A stretch of DNA of 37,675 nucleotides from the NCBI GenBank assembly GCA_017459635.1, contig JAFUCO010000054.1:1-37675 (forward strand), read 5' to 3'. Shown one piece after another: positions 25,795 to 33,991 of this stretch; positions within the stretch are counted from its first letter, which is position 1, and each line of letters opens with the position of its first letter. The notes below the pieces were generated by a model. That model worked only from the letters and a program-made list of their open reading frames with translations, did no database searches and was not told where the DNA came from. This DNA is from Blautia sp. Lineage in GTDB: Bacteria > Bacillota > Clostridia > Lachnospirales > Lachnospiraceae. A program made the position numbers and the translations under genes.

Positions 25795-26706
25795 TTATTC
25801 ACAGTATGCCGCAGCTATCCTGGCTGCCAGTCCTGCATTGTTATATACCAGCTGAATGTTTGAGTCAAGGCTGTCGCCGCCGGTGAGTTCTTTTACCTTT
25901 GCGAGCAGGAACGGTGTACACTCTTTTCCGTGAATGTCTTTACGGTTCATCTCGTCTATCGCCTCATCGATGGCTTTGTTGATTACAGCAGGATCCATTG
26001 AATATTCTTCAGGGATCGGATTTGTTACCAGCATGCCTCCCTCAAGCCCCAGGGATGTCTGTACACGGAAAGCCGCTGCGATCTCTTCAGGAGAGTCCAT
26101 CCTGTAATCCACCTTAAGGCCGGAAGAGCGGCTGTAGAAGGCCGGAAGCTCTTCTGTACCGTAACCTATCACCGGAACGCCGTGGGTTTCCAGATATTCA
26201 AGCGTAAGGCCGAGGTCAAGTATGGCCTTTGCGCCGGCGCACACAACTACTACAGGTGTACGGGCAAGCTCCTCAAGGTCTGCGGAGATGTCCATTGTGG
26301 TCTCCGCTCCCCGGTGCACTCCGCCTATTCCGCCTGTAGCAAAGACTTTGATACCGGCCATATGAGCTATCATCATCGTGGTAGTAACGGTGGTTGCGCC
26401 ATCCTCCCCCTTCGCGCAGAGTATCGAAAGATCCCTGCGGGAAGCCTTGGTTATGGACATTCCCTTTTTTCCAAAGTATTCTATCTCCTCCGGGGAAAGG
26501 CCGGCCTTGAGACGTCCGCCTATGATCGCGATGGTTGCCGGAACCGCTCCAGCCTCGCGGACTATTCTTTCTACATTCAGGGCGGTCTCCACATTTTGCG
26601 GATAGGGCATACCGTGAGAGATGATAGTGGACTCAAGTGCAACCACCGGGCGGCCTTCTGCGACAGCACGGGCAACATCTTCTTTAACGTCAAGATATCT
26701 GTTCAT
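25795..26706 (-). CDS. psuG: pseudouridine-5'-phosphate glycosidase
   Basis: 303 residues. The enzyme splits pseudouridine 5'-phosphate to uracil and ribose 5-phosphate, breaking a C-C glycosidic bond, in RNA-nucleoside recycling. Family motifs are VALESTIISHGMPYPQN (active-site Glu25), MSITKASRRD (Lys87, which forms the covalent intermediate in the family) and FATGGIGGVHRGAE. The start MNRYLDVKEDV follows AAGGAG by about 8 nt. A longer in-frame extension to 26826 is only sequence of repeat copy B. The kinase that makes its substrate, psuK, lies upstream, but 240 bp of repeats separate the two. No dedicated pseudouridine transporter is adjacent. Confidence 0.96.
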   Translation of the reverse strand: MNRYLDVKEDVARAVAEGRPVVALESTIISHGMPYPQNVETALNVERIVREAGAVPATIAIIGGRLKAGLSPEEIEYFGKKGMSITKASRRDLSILCAKGEDGATTVTTTMMIAHMAGIKVFATGGIGGVHRGAETTMDISADLEELARTPVVVVCAGAKAILDLGLTLEYLETHGVPVIGYGTEELPAFYSRSSGLKVDYRMDSPEEIAAAFRVQTSLGLEGGMLVTNPIPEEYSMDPAVINKAIDEAIDEMNRKDIHGKECTPFLLAKVKELTGGDSLDSNIQLVYNNAGLAARIAAAYCE

Positions 26707-26744
26707 GAAATCTCTCCTTCTTATATATGAAACCGGGTAAACCG

Positions 26745-26876
26745 GTATCTGTTCAGAACCTGGACAGATACGGCAAAAATCCATGCAAATCGCCGCCGGC
26801 GATGGGATTTTTGCCTGTTGAATCATGTTCGTACGCCCTCAGCAGCAAGTGCTTCGGGCTGTTCTGAACAGTTACG
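26745..26876. repeat. 132-bp multi-palindrome element, copy B
   Basis: It is inverted relative to copy A at 5250-5382. The central hairpin pairs GGCAAAAATCC with GGATTTTTGCC through an inner ATCGCC/GGCGAT stem. The ends carry GTATCTGTTCAG and CTGTTCTGAACAGTTAC. Differences from copy A are about a dozen substitutions and a one-base gap. It lies between psuK and psuG, on the 5' side of the psuG ribosome binding site. Confidence 0.88.
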
Positions 26877-26890
26877 TAAATTGTACAAAA

Positions 26891-26990
26891 CTGCTGCTTT
26901 TCTTTCTCAGCTGCCGATTTTCTTTCTCAGCTGCTGCTTTTCCTTCTCAGCTGCCGATTTTCTTTCTCAGCTGCTGCTTTTCCTTCTCGA
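26891..26990. repeat. five tandem 20-bp repeats at the psuK 3' end
   Basis: Units start at 26891, 26911, 26931, 26951 and 26971 and alternate between CTGCTGCTTTTC(T/C)TTCTCAG and CTGCCGATTTTCTTTCTCAG, a 40-bp higher-order unit. The array overlaps the last 15 codons of psuK, whose stop at 26947 falls inside it, and continues beyond. Because 20 is not a multiple of 3, copy changes would alter the protein's end. Confidence 0.9.
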
Positions 26991-27906
26991 CTGCTTTCGA
27001 TACCGACAGTTCCGGATTTATGGTTTCTTCACTTTCGGCCGCCACCGATGCGCATGCCAGAGCGAAGGAGGCTGTCCTGTCCTGCGGCATGTTCTGCAGA
27101 TATGCGTGGACCAGCCCTGCCATAAATGCATCTCCGGCTCCTGTCGTATTTTTTATATTTGCCGGTATCACAGGGTATTTTTTCATATGCCCTGCCTCTG
27201 CGGCAAAAATACCATCCGCCCCCATCGAAATAAACACCCTTTTAATGCCTTTTGAAAGGAGAACTTCCGCCGCCTCCATAAGGGACTCCTCGTCCACTAT
27301 CTTCACTCCTGAAAGCATCTCGGCTTCGGACAGGTTAGGCTTTAATGTGTGGATCTTATCAAGGACCGGAAGGAGTTTTGCCGCTTTTACTGTTGACACC
27401 GGGTCCGCAAAGACCGGCACACCGGCGTGGACAGCCAGGTATTTCACCGATTCTTCGGGGATATTTGTGTCAAGTACCAGCACATCGGCTCTGTTTATTA
27501 TGTCAAGGTGTTCCATAAGATAATCCGGTGTTATGGCCTCGCAGATCCTCATATCAGAAAGTGCGAGGGTCATATCCCCGTCTGCGTCATTAATAAAAAT
27601 GTAAGTAGAAGTGCTCCCGCCCGGTACTATCCTGGCACGGCTGATATCGATTCCAAGCCTTGCACAGCCTGCCTCAATCTGTCCGGCATATATATCGTCA
27701 CCGAAGGCGCTGAGGAAGCAGACATCATCACCAAGCAGGCGGATATTGTGGGCTATGTTCCTGCCGACGCCGCCAAGCGAGGGATGAATTTCACCGGGAT
27801 TTGAGGTTTTTGCGGTAAGCGGCCGAAACGACCTGCCGCCTATGTCTATATTGACACCACCCACAACTACCACAAAACTGTTCTTTTCATAAGCATTTGT
27901 GTGCAT
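26947..27906 (-). CDS. psuK: PfkB-family pseudouridine kinase
   Basis: 319 residues of the ribokinase/PfkB fold. It would phosphorylate pseudouridine to the 5'-phosphate used by PsuG. Motifs are VVVGGVNIDIGGRS at the N-terminus, PSLGGVGRNIAHN (substrate binding) and NTTGAGDAFMAGLVHA (anion hole and catalytic Asp) near the C-terminus. Pairing with psuG gives the specific name. The ATG at 27906 has its purine-rich GGGAGAG about 14 nt away, farther than usual; an ATC or CTG slightly upstream would be better spaced. The last residues (KEKQQLRKKIGS) are encoded by a 20-bp tandem array. Confidence 0.9.
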   Translation of the reverse strand: MHTNAYEKNSFVVVVGGVNIDIGGRSFRPLTAKTSNPGEIHPSLGGVGRNIAHNIRLLGDDVCFLSAFGDDIYAGQIEAGCARLGIDISRARIVPGGSTSTYIFINDADGDMTLALSDMRICEAITPDYLMEHLDIINRADVLVLDTNIPEESVKYLAVHAGVPVFADPVSTVKAAKLLPVLDKIHTLKPNLSEAEMLSGVKIVDEESLMEAAEVLLSKGIKRVFISMGADGIFAAEAGHMKKYPVIPANIKNTTGAGDAFMAGLVHAYLQNMPQDRTASFALACASVAAESEETINPELSVSKAVEKEKQQLRKKIGS

Positions 27907-27933
27907 CAGGATGTTATTCTCTCCCTTCCAAAA

Positions 27934-27962
27934 CCGGGAACTGCAAAAACTGCAGCTCCCGG
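27934..27962 (-). terminator. hairpin between secA and psuK: terminator or attenuator
   Basis: On the minus strand CCGGGAGCTGCA and TGCAGTTCCCGG form a 12-bp stem with one G-U pair, loop GTTTT, followed by TTTTGG. It fits an intrinsic terminator for secA, yet its end is only 28 bp before the psuK start codon, too close for a promoter in between. Confidence 0.65.
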
Positions 27963-28014
27963 CATGGTGATATAATGAAGGCAATGAGCCTTATGAATAC
28001 CAGGAATCATGCCG

Positions 28015-30594
28015 TCAGGCTTTGGCAGCTTTCCTCCCATGGCATTGTTTGTATTTTTTCCCGCTTCCGCAGGGGCAGGGATCGTTGGGGTAAACCTTGA
28101 CCTCTTTGCGCTGTACAGGCTTCTTCGGTCCGGCACTGTCATCCTTGTTGGTGCCGGTGACCTTGGCAACCTGTTCACGCTCGATCTTCTGCTCGACATG
28201 GACGCGGTACAGCATGCGGACCGTATCCTCTTTGATGGATTCAGTCATACCCTCGTACATATCGAATGCCTGAATACGGTATTCTACGACCGGATCCCTC
28301 TGTCCGTAGGCGGCAAGGCCTATACCCTGACGGAGCATTTCCATGTCGTCTATATGATCCATCCACTTGCTGTCGATCGACTTAAGCAGTACAACACGCT
28401 CGATCTCGCGAAGCTGCTCCGGATTCTCGAACTCTTTCTCTTTTGCATCGTAGAGAGCCAGGGCTTCTTCCTTCAGTTCCTCTTTTACCTTGTTCTTGCT
28501 CTTGCCTTTTACTCTTTCTTCTGTAAGAGGCGAGATCGGGATGATCGGAAGCAGGACGGAATTAAATTCGGCAAGATCCCAGTCTACCGAATCCACATCG
28601 TCAGACAGAACAAGGTCAGCTGTGCTGTCCACAATGTCGGTTATCATCTTTGTGATGTCGTCCTTCATGTTTTCCCCGTCAAGAACGAGGCGGCGCTCAC
28701 GGTAGATATCCTCACGCTGCTCATTATTGACCTGGTCATAATCGAGAAGATTTTTACGGATACCGAAGTTGTTGAACTCAATCTTCTCCTGCGCTTTCTC
28801 GATGGCGCTTGAGAGCATCTTGTGCTCTATCTGCTCATTCTCCGCAACGCCGAGGGATGTGAATACCTTCATCAGTCTTTCAGAACCGAACAGGCGCATC
28901 AGGTCATCCTCGAGGGAAATGTAGAATCTTGACTCACCGGGGTCGCCCTGACGTCCGGAACGTCCACGCAGCTGATTGTCGATACGGCGGGATTCATGGC
29001 GCTCGGTGCCGACTATCTTGAGGCCGCCGGCTTCCCTTGCCACGTCATCAAGCTTGATGTCCGTACCACGGCCTGCCATGTTGGTAGCTATGGTCACGGC
29101 GCCTGCCTGTCCGGCCTGGGCGACTATCTCAGCCTCTATCTCATGATACTTGGCATTCAGCACGTTATGCGGAATGCCTTCCCTCTTGAGCATGCGGCTG
29201 AGCAGCTCCGATGTCTCGATGGTGATGGTACCGACAAGTACCGGCTGCTGCTTTGCATGCGCTTCCTTGACGGATTCAACTACTGCGTTGAATTTTTCCT
29301 TCTTGGTCATGTATACGGCGTCATCGAGGTCCTTCCTCTGCACCGGCTTGTTGGTCGGGATCTCCACAACGTCCATTGCATAGATATCACGGAATTCCTT
29401 CTCCTCGGTGAGAGCCGTACCGGTCATGCCGCATTTTTTGTCAAATTTGTTGAAGAAGTTCTGGAAGGTAATGGTCGCCAGAGTCTTGCTCTCACGTTTG
29501 ACCTTCACATGCTCCTTGGCCTCTATCGCCTGATGCAGACCGTCCGAATAACGGCGGCCCGGCATAATACGTCCTGTAAATTCATCTACTATGAGGATCT
29601 CGTCATCCTTGACCACGTAGTCCTGGTCCTTGTGCATCAGGTTGTTCGCGCGGAGCGCAAGGATGATATTATGCTGGATCTCAAGATTTTCAGGATCCGC
29701 CAGGTTTTCGATACTGAAGAATTTTTCTACCTTCTCAACACCCTGTTCTGTCAGGTTGACGATCTTGTCCTTTTCATTAACGACAAAGTCTCCTGTCTCT
29801 ACTACTTCCTCGCCCATGATTGCGGCCATTTTTGTCATCTCATGGCTGGCTTCGCCCCGCTCCAGCTGACGGGCAAGAATATCGCAGACCTCATAAAGCT
29901 TGGTAGACTTGCCGCTCTGGCCTGAAATGATAAGCGGAGTACGGGCTTCGTCTATAAGAACAGAGTCGACCTCGTCGATGATGCAGTAGTGGAGCTCTCT
30001 CTGTACCAGCTGCTCCTTGTATATTACCATGTTGTCACGCAGATAGTCGAATCCCAGCTCGTTATTGGTGACGTAGGTTATATCACAGGCATATGCGGCG
30101 CGGCGTTCTTCAGGCTTCATGTCATTCAGGACAACGCCGACCGTAAGGCCCAGAAATTCGTGAACCTTGCCCATCCATTCCGCGTCACGCTTTGCCAGGT
30201 AATCATTGACGGTGACGATATGCACGCCTCTTCCTTCTAGAGCATTGAGGTAAGCCGGAAGTGTCGAGACCAGAGTCTTTCCTTCACCGGTCTTCATCTC
30301 GGCGATACGGCCCTGATGAAGAATGATCCCGCCGATTATCTGTACGCGGTAGTGCTCCATCCCGAGGACACGCACTGCGGCTTCGCGCACTGTCGCAAAG
30401 GCTTCAGGCAGGATGTCGTCAAGTGTTTCACCGTTTGCCAGCCGCTGTTTGAACCATTCTGTCCTGGCGCGCAGCTGCTCGTCAGAGAGGCCCTGCATCT
30501 CTGAACGGAGGCTCTCGGTTTTCTCCACCAGCGGCATGATACGTTTTACTTCACGCTCACTGTGTGTTCCAAAAAATTTTGTAAAAATGCTCAT
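28015..30594 (-). CDS. secA: preprotein translocase ATPase SecA
   Basis: 859 residues. This motor pushes unfolded secretory proteins through SecYEG. Visible are Walker A ([10 protein letters not shown], about residue 100), the DEAD-type motif [17 protein letters not shown], the second RecA-like domain with [12 protein letters not shown] and [16 protein letters not shown], and the zinc-binding end [17 protein letters not shown]. Length is normal for a housekeeping SecA with the zinc tail. GGAG lies 8 nt before the ATG. It sits downstream of hpf, an order common in Clostridia, but has its own promoter. Confidence 0.98.
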   Translation of the reverse strand: MSIFTKFFGTHSEREVKRIMPLVEKTESLRSEMQGLSDEQLRARTEWFKQRLANGETLDDILPEAFATVREAAVRVLGMEHYRVQIIGGIILHQGRIAEMKTGEGKTLVSTLPAYLNALEGRGVHIVTVNDYLAKRDAEWMGKVHEFLGLTVGVVLNDMKPEERRAAYACDITYVTNNELGFDYLRDNMVIYKEQLVQRELHYCIIDEVDSVLIDEARTPLIISGQSGKSTKLYEVCDILARQLERGEASHEMTKMAAIMGEEVVETGDFVVNEKDKIVNLTEQGVEKVEKFFSIENLADPENLEIQHNIILALRANNLMHKDQDYVVKDDEILIVDEFTGRIMPGRRYSDGLHQAIEAKEHVKVKRESKTLATITFQNFFNKFDKKCGMTGTALTEEKEFRDIYAMDVVEIPTNKPVQRKDLDDAVYMTKKEKFNAVVESVKEAHAKQQPVLVGTITIETSELLSRMLKREGIPHNVLNAKYHEIEAEIVAQAGQAGAVTIATNMAGRGTDIKLDDVAREAGGLKIVGTERHESRRIDNQLRGRSGRQGDPGESRFYISLEDDLMRLFGSERLMKVFTSLGVAENEQIEHKMLSSAIEKAQEKIEFNNFGIRKNLLDYDQVNNEQREDIYRERRLVLDGENMKDDITKMITDIVDSTADLVLSDDVDSVDWDLAEFNSVLLPIIPISPLTEERVKGKSKNKVKEELKEEALALYDAKEKEFENPEQLREIERVVLLKSIDSKWMDHIDDMEMLRQGIGLAAYGQRDPVVEYRIQAFDMYEGMTESIKEDTVRMLYRVHVEQKIEREQVAKVTGTNKDDSAGPKKPVQRKEVKVYPNDPCPCGSGKKYKQCHGRKAAKA

Positions 30595-30676
30595 TTATAA
30601 TACTCCATTCCTGTTTCACTCTGTAAAAGCGTCTTGTAACTGCTTCAGATCATACTGAAAAGTTACAGCATTTTAT

Positions 30677-30705
30677 ATTCTATCACTTAAACAGGAATAT
30701 GGCAA
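30677..30705 (-). promoter_or_regulatory. secA: promoter of secA
   Basis: On the minus strand TTGCCA (30700-30705) and TAGAAT (30677-30682) are separated by exactly 17 bp, giving a leader of about 75 nt before the secA ATG. Confidence 0.65.
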
Positions 30706-30715
30706 GCAAAAGAAA

Positions 30716-30736
30716 GGAGCGCCGAAATGGCGCTCC
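30716..30736 (-). terminator. hpf: intrinsic terminator of hpf
   Basis: GGAGCGCC and GGCGCTCC pair perfectly around a 5-nt loop and are followed on the minus strand by TTTCTTTTG. The hairpin starts 8 nt after the hpf stop codon and lies just upstream of the secA promoter. Confidence 0.85.
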
Positions 30737-30743
30737 CTGATTT

Positions 30744-31271
30744 TTATACTTCCGGTTCGATCAGACCGTAAGTGTTTCCTTTTCTCTTATATACTACATT
30801 CACCTGATCCGTCTCTGCATTACAGAAGACAAAGAAGCTGTGGCCCAGAAGCTCCATCTGAACGCAGGCATCCTCCGGATACATCGGTTTGATGTCAAAC
30901 TTTTTGGAACGGATGATCTTAACGTCCTCGTTCTCATCATAGTCGTTGTCGATGTAGGCTTTCTGGAAGTTTCCTGCTGACTGTTTCTTCTGGATCAGCT
31001 TGTTTTTGTACTTGCGAAGCTGGCGTTCAATAACCTCCTCTACGAGGTCGATGGATACATACATGTCATTGCTTGTCTGCTCTGAACGTATGATGTTTCC
31101 CTTCACAGGGATAGTCACTTCGATCTTCTGACGCTCTTTCTCGATGCTGAGCGTCACATGGACATCTGTGTCAGGTGTGAAATACCGCTCCAGCTTGCCA
31201 AGCTTGTCCTCAACAGCTGTTCTGAGTCCATCAGATACCGGAATGTTCTTGCCACTGATAATAAAATTCAT
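30744..31271 (-). CDS. hpf: ribosome hibernation promoting factor, long form
   Basis: 175 residues. The N-terminal domain (MNFIISGKNIPVSDGL; about 1-100) binds the decoding centre of idle 30S subunits. After a linker, the C-terminal domain (SKKFDIKPMYPEDACVQMELLGHSFFVF onward, with FDIKPMYPEDA and VVYKRKGNTYGLIEP) dimerises two copies, joining 70S ribosomes into 100S. This two-domain form is standard in Firmicutes. AAGGGGA lies about 10 nt before the ATG. The gene stands alone between its own promoter and terminator. Confidence 0.97.
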   Translation of the reverse strand: MNFIISGKNIPVSDGLRTAVEDKLGKLERYFTPDTDVHVTLSIEKERQKIEVTIPVKGNIIRSEQTSNDMYVSIDLVEEVIERQLRKYKNKLIQKKQSAGNFQKAYIDNDYDENEDVKIIRSKKFDIKPMYPEDACVQMELLGHSFFVFCNAETDQVNVVYKRKGNTYGLIEPEV

Positions 31272-31302
31272 AAATCCATCCCCTTTACTGATTGATATGA
31301 AT

Positions 31303-31311
31303 AGTATAACA
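31303..31311 (-). promoter_or_regulatory. hpf: extended -10 promoter of hpf
   Basis: On the minus strand TGTTATACT gives a TGn-TATACT extended -10 about 32 bp before the ATG. The -35 region (TAGGAA at 17 bp) is poor, which is common with an extended -10 and leaves room for another sigma factor or an activator. Confidence 0.45.
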
Positions 31312-31386
31312 CATATCTCGGAGATTTCCTATATTTTTTATGAAATTTTCACAAATGCTTTTATTTTTTTGTTACTATTCACGGCC

Positions 31387-31447
31387 GTAAGGAAATATAC
31401 TCTTCTCTGCCCTGCTTGCATGAGCAGAGAAGAGTATATTTCCTTAC
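31387..31447. repeat. 24-bp perfect inverted repeat with 13-nt loop
   Basis: The arms 31387-31410 and 31424-31447 are exact complements (GTAAGGAAATATAC then TCTTCTCTGC in the left arm). It lies between hisA and hpf and directly abuts the multi-hairpin element at 31454-31528. It could terminate the dap-his operon, although no U-run follows on either strand. Confidence 0.75.
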
Positions 31448-31453
31448 AGGGTC

Positions 31454-31528
31454 TGAGCCCTTCATGAGGAATTCAGCCGCGAAGCGGCGGTGAAGCCCGT
31501 AAGGGCGAGATTCCGAATGGAGGGCTCA
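31454..31528. repeat. cloverleaf-like multi-hairpin element at the hisA 3' end
   Basis: An outer stem pairs 31454-31472 with 31510-31528 (16 of 19 positions; TGAGCCCT with AGGGCTCA at its base). Inside are two small hairpins: GCCGC-GAA-GCGGC (31476-31488) and GCCC-GTAA-GGGC (31495-31506). The right arm ends with the stop codon of hisA. Confidence 0.7.
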
Positions 31529-32320
31529 GAACCCAGCCGCTTGCGGCTGGGACGTGAATTGTAACATTTTTATGAAAGGAATCGTTCCACCGAACAGGTC
31601 AAGAGCGCTCCCTACGGTAAAATCAAGACGGTTTTTGCCATAAACGCTAAGATCCTCTATGTCAGACATGCTCCCTATTCCTCCCGCATAGGTCACCGGG
31701 ACAGCTGAATGCGCTGCCAGCAGAGAAGCCAGAGGCCTCTCAACTCCTGACGCCTTCCCCTCCACATCAACTGCGTGTACCAGAAATTCACTGCAGAAGC
31801 TCTCGAGCGAGTGCAGTGTTTCAGGTGTTATGCATGTGTCTGTGAATTTCTGCCAGCGATCCGTCACGATATAATAGCTGCCGTCCTTTTTCCGGCAGCT
31901 GAGATCAAGGACAAGTCTTTCCCTGCCTGTTGTTCTCAGCATTTTTTCAAGATTCTCCCATGAGATGCGGCCGTCCTTAAACACATAGGACGTCACTATA
32001 ACGTGGGAGGCGCCGGCTTCAAGATATTCGCAGGCATTGTCAGGATTTACGCCTCCGCCAAGCTGAAGTCCTCCGGGATATTCCCTGAGAGCCAGAAAAG
32101 CCTGACGTCTTGTCTCTTCGTAATAGGGGGAAGAGACGGGGTTTAGCAGTATCACATGCCCGCCCTTCAGTCCTTCTTTTTTGTAAAGCGCCGCATAATA
32201 TGAGGCGTCCTGCTCTGATATATAGTTTTCAACGGCGCTGTCCGCCTCGTCGCGGAGGGAGCTGCCGACTATCTGTTTTACTTTCCCGTTATGGATGTCA
32301 ATACAAGGCCGGAATCTCAT
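31526..32320 (-). CDS. hisA: ProFAR isomerase, eukaryotic (HIS6)-type HisA
   Basis: 264 residues of a TIM-barrel isomerase of histidine synthesis, which opens the ribose of ProFAR to PRFAR. The sequence follows the eukaryotic HIS6 type and not the usual bacterial HisA: FRPCIDIHNGKVKQIVGSSL, SQ/EQDASYYAALYK, LDLSCRKKDGSYYIVTD, HAVDVEGKASGVE, TYAGGIGSMSDI and GSALDLFGG all have clear counterparts in yeast HIS6 as I remember it. No other his gene is near. It is last in the CobO-like/dapA/dapB operon, 7 nt after dapB, with only a weak ribosome binding site. Its last eight residues are encoded by a palindrome at 31532-31551. Confidence 0.88.
   Translation of the reverse strand: MRFRPCIDIHNGKVKQIVGSSLRDEADSAVENYISEQDASYYAALYKKEGLKGGHVILLNPVSSPYYEETRRQAFLALREYPGGLQLGGGVNPDNACEYLEAGASHVIVTSYVFKDGRISWENLEKMLRTTGRERLVLDLSCRKKDGSYYIVTDRWQKFTDTCITPETLHSLESFCSEFLVHAVDVEGKASGVERPLASLLAAHSAVPVTYAGGIGSMSDIEDLSVYGKNRLDFTVGSALDLFGGTIPFIKMLQFTSQPQAAGF
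31532..31551. other. hisA: 9-bp perfect hairpin in the last codons of hisA
   Basis: CCCAGCCGC and GCGGCTGGG pair perfectly around TT. It encodes part of the SQPQAAGF tail, which lies beyond the conserved barrel, so it may be repeat sequence that extended the gene. Confidence 0.6.
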
Positions 32321-32327
32321 AAGATGC

Positions 32328-33086
32328 TCAGCCGCCTATCACATCGGACATGTCATAACGCCCGGCCGGCTTCCCGGCAAGGAATTTGGCTGCCTCAAGG
32401 GCGCCCTTGGCAAAAATGGCACGCGAAAATGCAGTGTGGCGAAGCTCGATCACTTCGTCCGTCCCGGCAAAGATCACATCATGCTCGCCCACTATCGAGC
32501 CGCCCCTGACCGCAGAAATGCCTATTTCCTCAGGATCGCGCTTCTGCGAACGGGTGCTGCGGTCGTAAACATAATGATATCTGCCGTCCATCGCCTCATT
32601 CAGGCTGTCCGCAAGCGCAAGCGCAGTACCACTGGGGGCATCAAGCTTGCGGTTGTGATGCTTTTCGACGATCTCCATGTCAAAACCGGAGGGTGCAAGA
32701 ACCCTGGCTGCGTCTTTAATAAGTTTGAGCAGGATATTTATCCCAAGGGACATGTTGGCAGATTTAAGAACTGCAGTTTTTCCGGCAGCCTCGCTGACTC
32801 TGGACAGCTGAGCCTCCGAAAGTCCTGTCGTACAGAGGACCACCGGGATTTCCTTTTTTTCACAGTAATCAAGAAGTCCGTCCACTGCCTTTGCAATGGA
32901 AAAGTCAACGATTACGTCAGCATCTTCCTTTACATCAAAAAGTGATGTATATACCGGATAACCGCAGGACTCATTTCCGGAAACATCTACGCCGGCAACT
33001 ATCTCAATGTCCGGGTCGCTTTTAGCCATGTCAGTTATGACCCGGCCCATATATCCGTTGCAGCCATGCATGATGATCTTTGTCAT
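32328..33086 (-). CDS. dapB: 4-hydroxy-tetrahydrodipicolinate reductase
   Basis: 252 residues. It reduces the DapA product with NAD(P)H in lysine and diaminopimelate synthesis. The N-terminal Rossmann motif is MHGCNGYMGRVI. The catalytic segment is EIVEKHHNRKLDAPSGTALALA, given here as EKHHNRK followed by LDAPSGTA, with the histidine pair and lysine of the family. The ribosome binding site AAGGAGG lies inside the last codons of dapA, and only 3 nt separate the two genes, so translation is coupled. Confidence 0.97.
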   Translation of the reverse strand: MTKIIMHGCNGYMGRVITDMAKSDPDIEIVAGVDVSGNESCGYPVYTSLFDVKEDADVIVDFSIAKAVDGLLDYCEKKEIPVVLCTTGLSEAQLSRVSEAAGKTAVLKSANMSLGINILLKLIKDAARVLAPSGFDMEIVEKHHNRKLDAPSGTALALADSLNEAMDGRYHYVYDRSTRSQKRDPEEIGISAVRGGSIVGEHDVIFAGTDEVIELRHTAFSRAIFAKGALEAAKFLAGKPAGRYDMSDVIGG

Positions 33087-33089
33087 AAA

Positions 33090-33989
33090 TTATGCCTCCT
33101 TAAGAGTGATCCCGAAATCCTTCATCGCTTTCGCGAGAACCGCCTTGTGCTCATCTTCCATCTCGGTCAGAGGACCGCGGAGCGGGCCAACCTCAAAGCC
33201 CATCATGTTAAGGGCAGCTTTCACCGGAATAGGATTTACTTCGCAGAACAGCGCGCTGCAGAGCGGAATAGCCTTGAGCTGCAGGTCTGCCGCGCCTTTT
33301 ATATCACCCTGGTGGAATTTTGCCACCATATCATGAGTCTCTTTGGGAGCCACATTTGAGAGCACCGAGATAACGCCGAGTCCGCCGAGTGACAGTATCG
33401 GCAGGATCTGATCGTCGTTTCCCGAATAGAGCTCAATGCAGCCGTCAGCCAGGGACATGAGCTTTGCTATCTGCGAAAGGTTTCCGCTGGCTTCCTTGAT
33501 TCCGACGATGTTCTTTACATTCTGTGCCATGTATACAGCGGTTTCCGGGGCAATATTGCAGCCGGTCCGGCTTGGGACGTTGTAAAGGATGACCGGTGTG
33601 TCCGGAATTGATTCGGCAACCGTCGTAAAGTGGCGGATAAGCCCCTTCTGAGTAGCCTTGTTATAATATGGCGTCACAAGCAGCACTGCGTCAGCACCGT
33701 AGGACGCGGCTTCAGCGGAAAGCATAACTGCCGTATCGGTCGCGTTTGAGCCTGTGCCCGCAATTACCGGAATACGGTGATTGACGGTTTTTATGGCAAA
33801 ATCTATCGCTTTAAGGTGTTCGCCATGAGTCAGTGTAGATGACTCGCCTGTAGTACCGCAGATAATGATGGCATCCGTCCCGCCGGCGATCTGATATTCA
33901 AGCAGTTCTGCAAGCTTATCATAGTTGACTCGTCCGTCGTCATACATAGGAGTAACAATTGCGCATCCAGCGCCTTTGAATACCGGCAT
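33090..33989 (-). CDS. dapA: 4-hydroxy-tetrahydrodipicolinate synthase
   Basis: 299 residues, a TIM-barrel class I aldolase condensing pyruvate with aspartate semialdehyde. The Schiff-base lysine is Lys165 in GIKEASGN, the proton-relay tyrosine is Tyr136 in LYNVPSRTG, and Thr46-Thr47 lie in GTTGESSTL. GGGAGG lies 6 nt before the ATG, which is 2 nt after the stop of the CobO-like gene. I see no lysine riboswitch ahead of the operon. Confidence 0.97.
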   Translation of the reverse strand: MPVFKGAGCAIVTPMYDDGRVNYDKLAELLEYQIAGGTDAIIICGTTGESSTLTHGEHLKAIDFAIKTVNHRIPVIAGTGSNATDTAVMLSAEAASYGADAVLLVTPYYNKATQKGLIRHFTTVAESIPDTPVILYNVPSRTGCNIAPETAVYMAQNVKNIVGIKEASGNLSQIAKLMSLADGCIELYSGNDDQILPILSLGGLGVISVLSNVAPKETHDMVAKFHQGDIKGAADLQLKAIPLCSALFCEVNPIPVKAALNMMGFEVGPLRGPLTEMEDEHKAVLAKAMKDFGITLKEA

Positions 33990-33991
33990 TT

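Noticed and set aside
26825-27523. 232-codon plus-strand frame starting in repeat copy B
   Set aside because: Its N-terminus is repeat sequence, its middle is the 20-bp array, and the rest is antisense to psuK.
28996-29925. 309-codon open frame on the plus strand
   Set aside because: It lies wholly antisense to secA and shows no domain of its own; the same holds for 28009-28812.
31272-31386. raiA-type structured RNA upstream of hpf
   Set aside because: A good extended -10 lies about 32 bp before the ATG, leaving too short a leader; the inverted repeats lie upstream of it.
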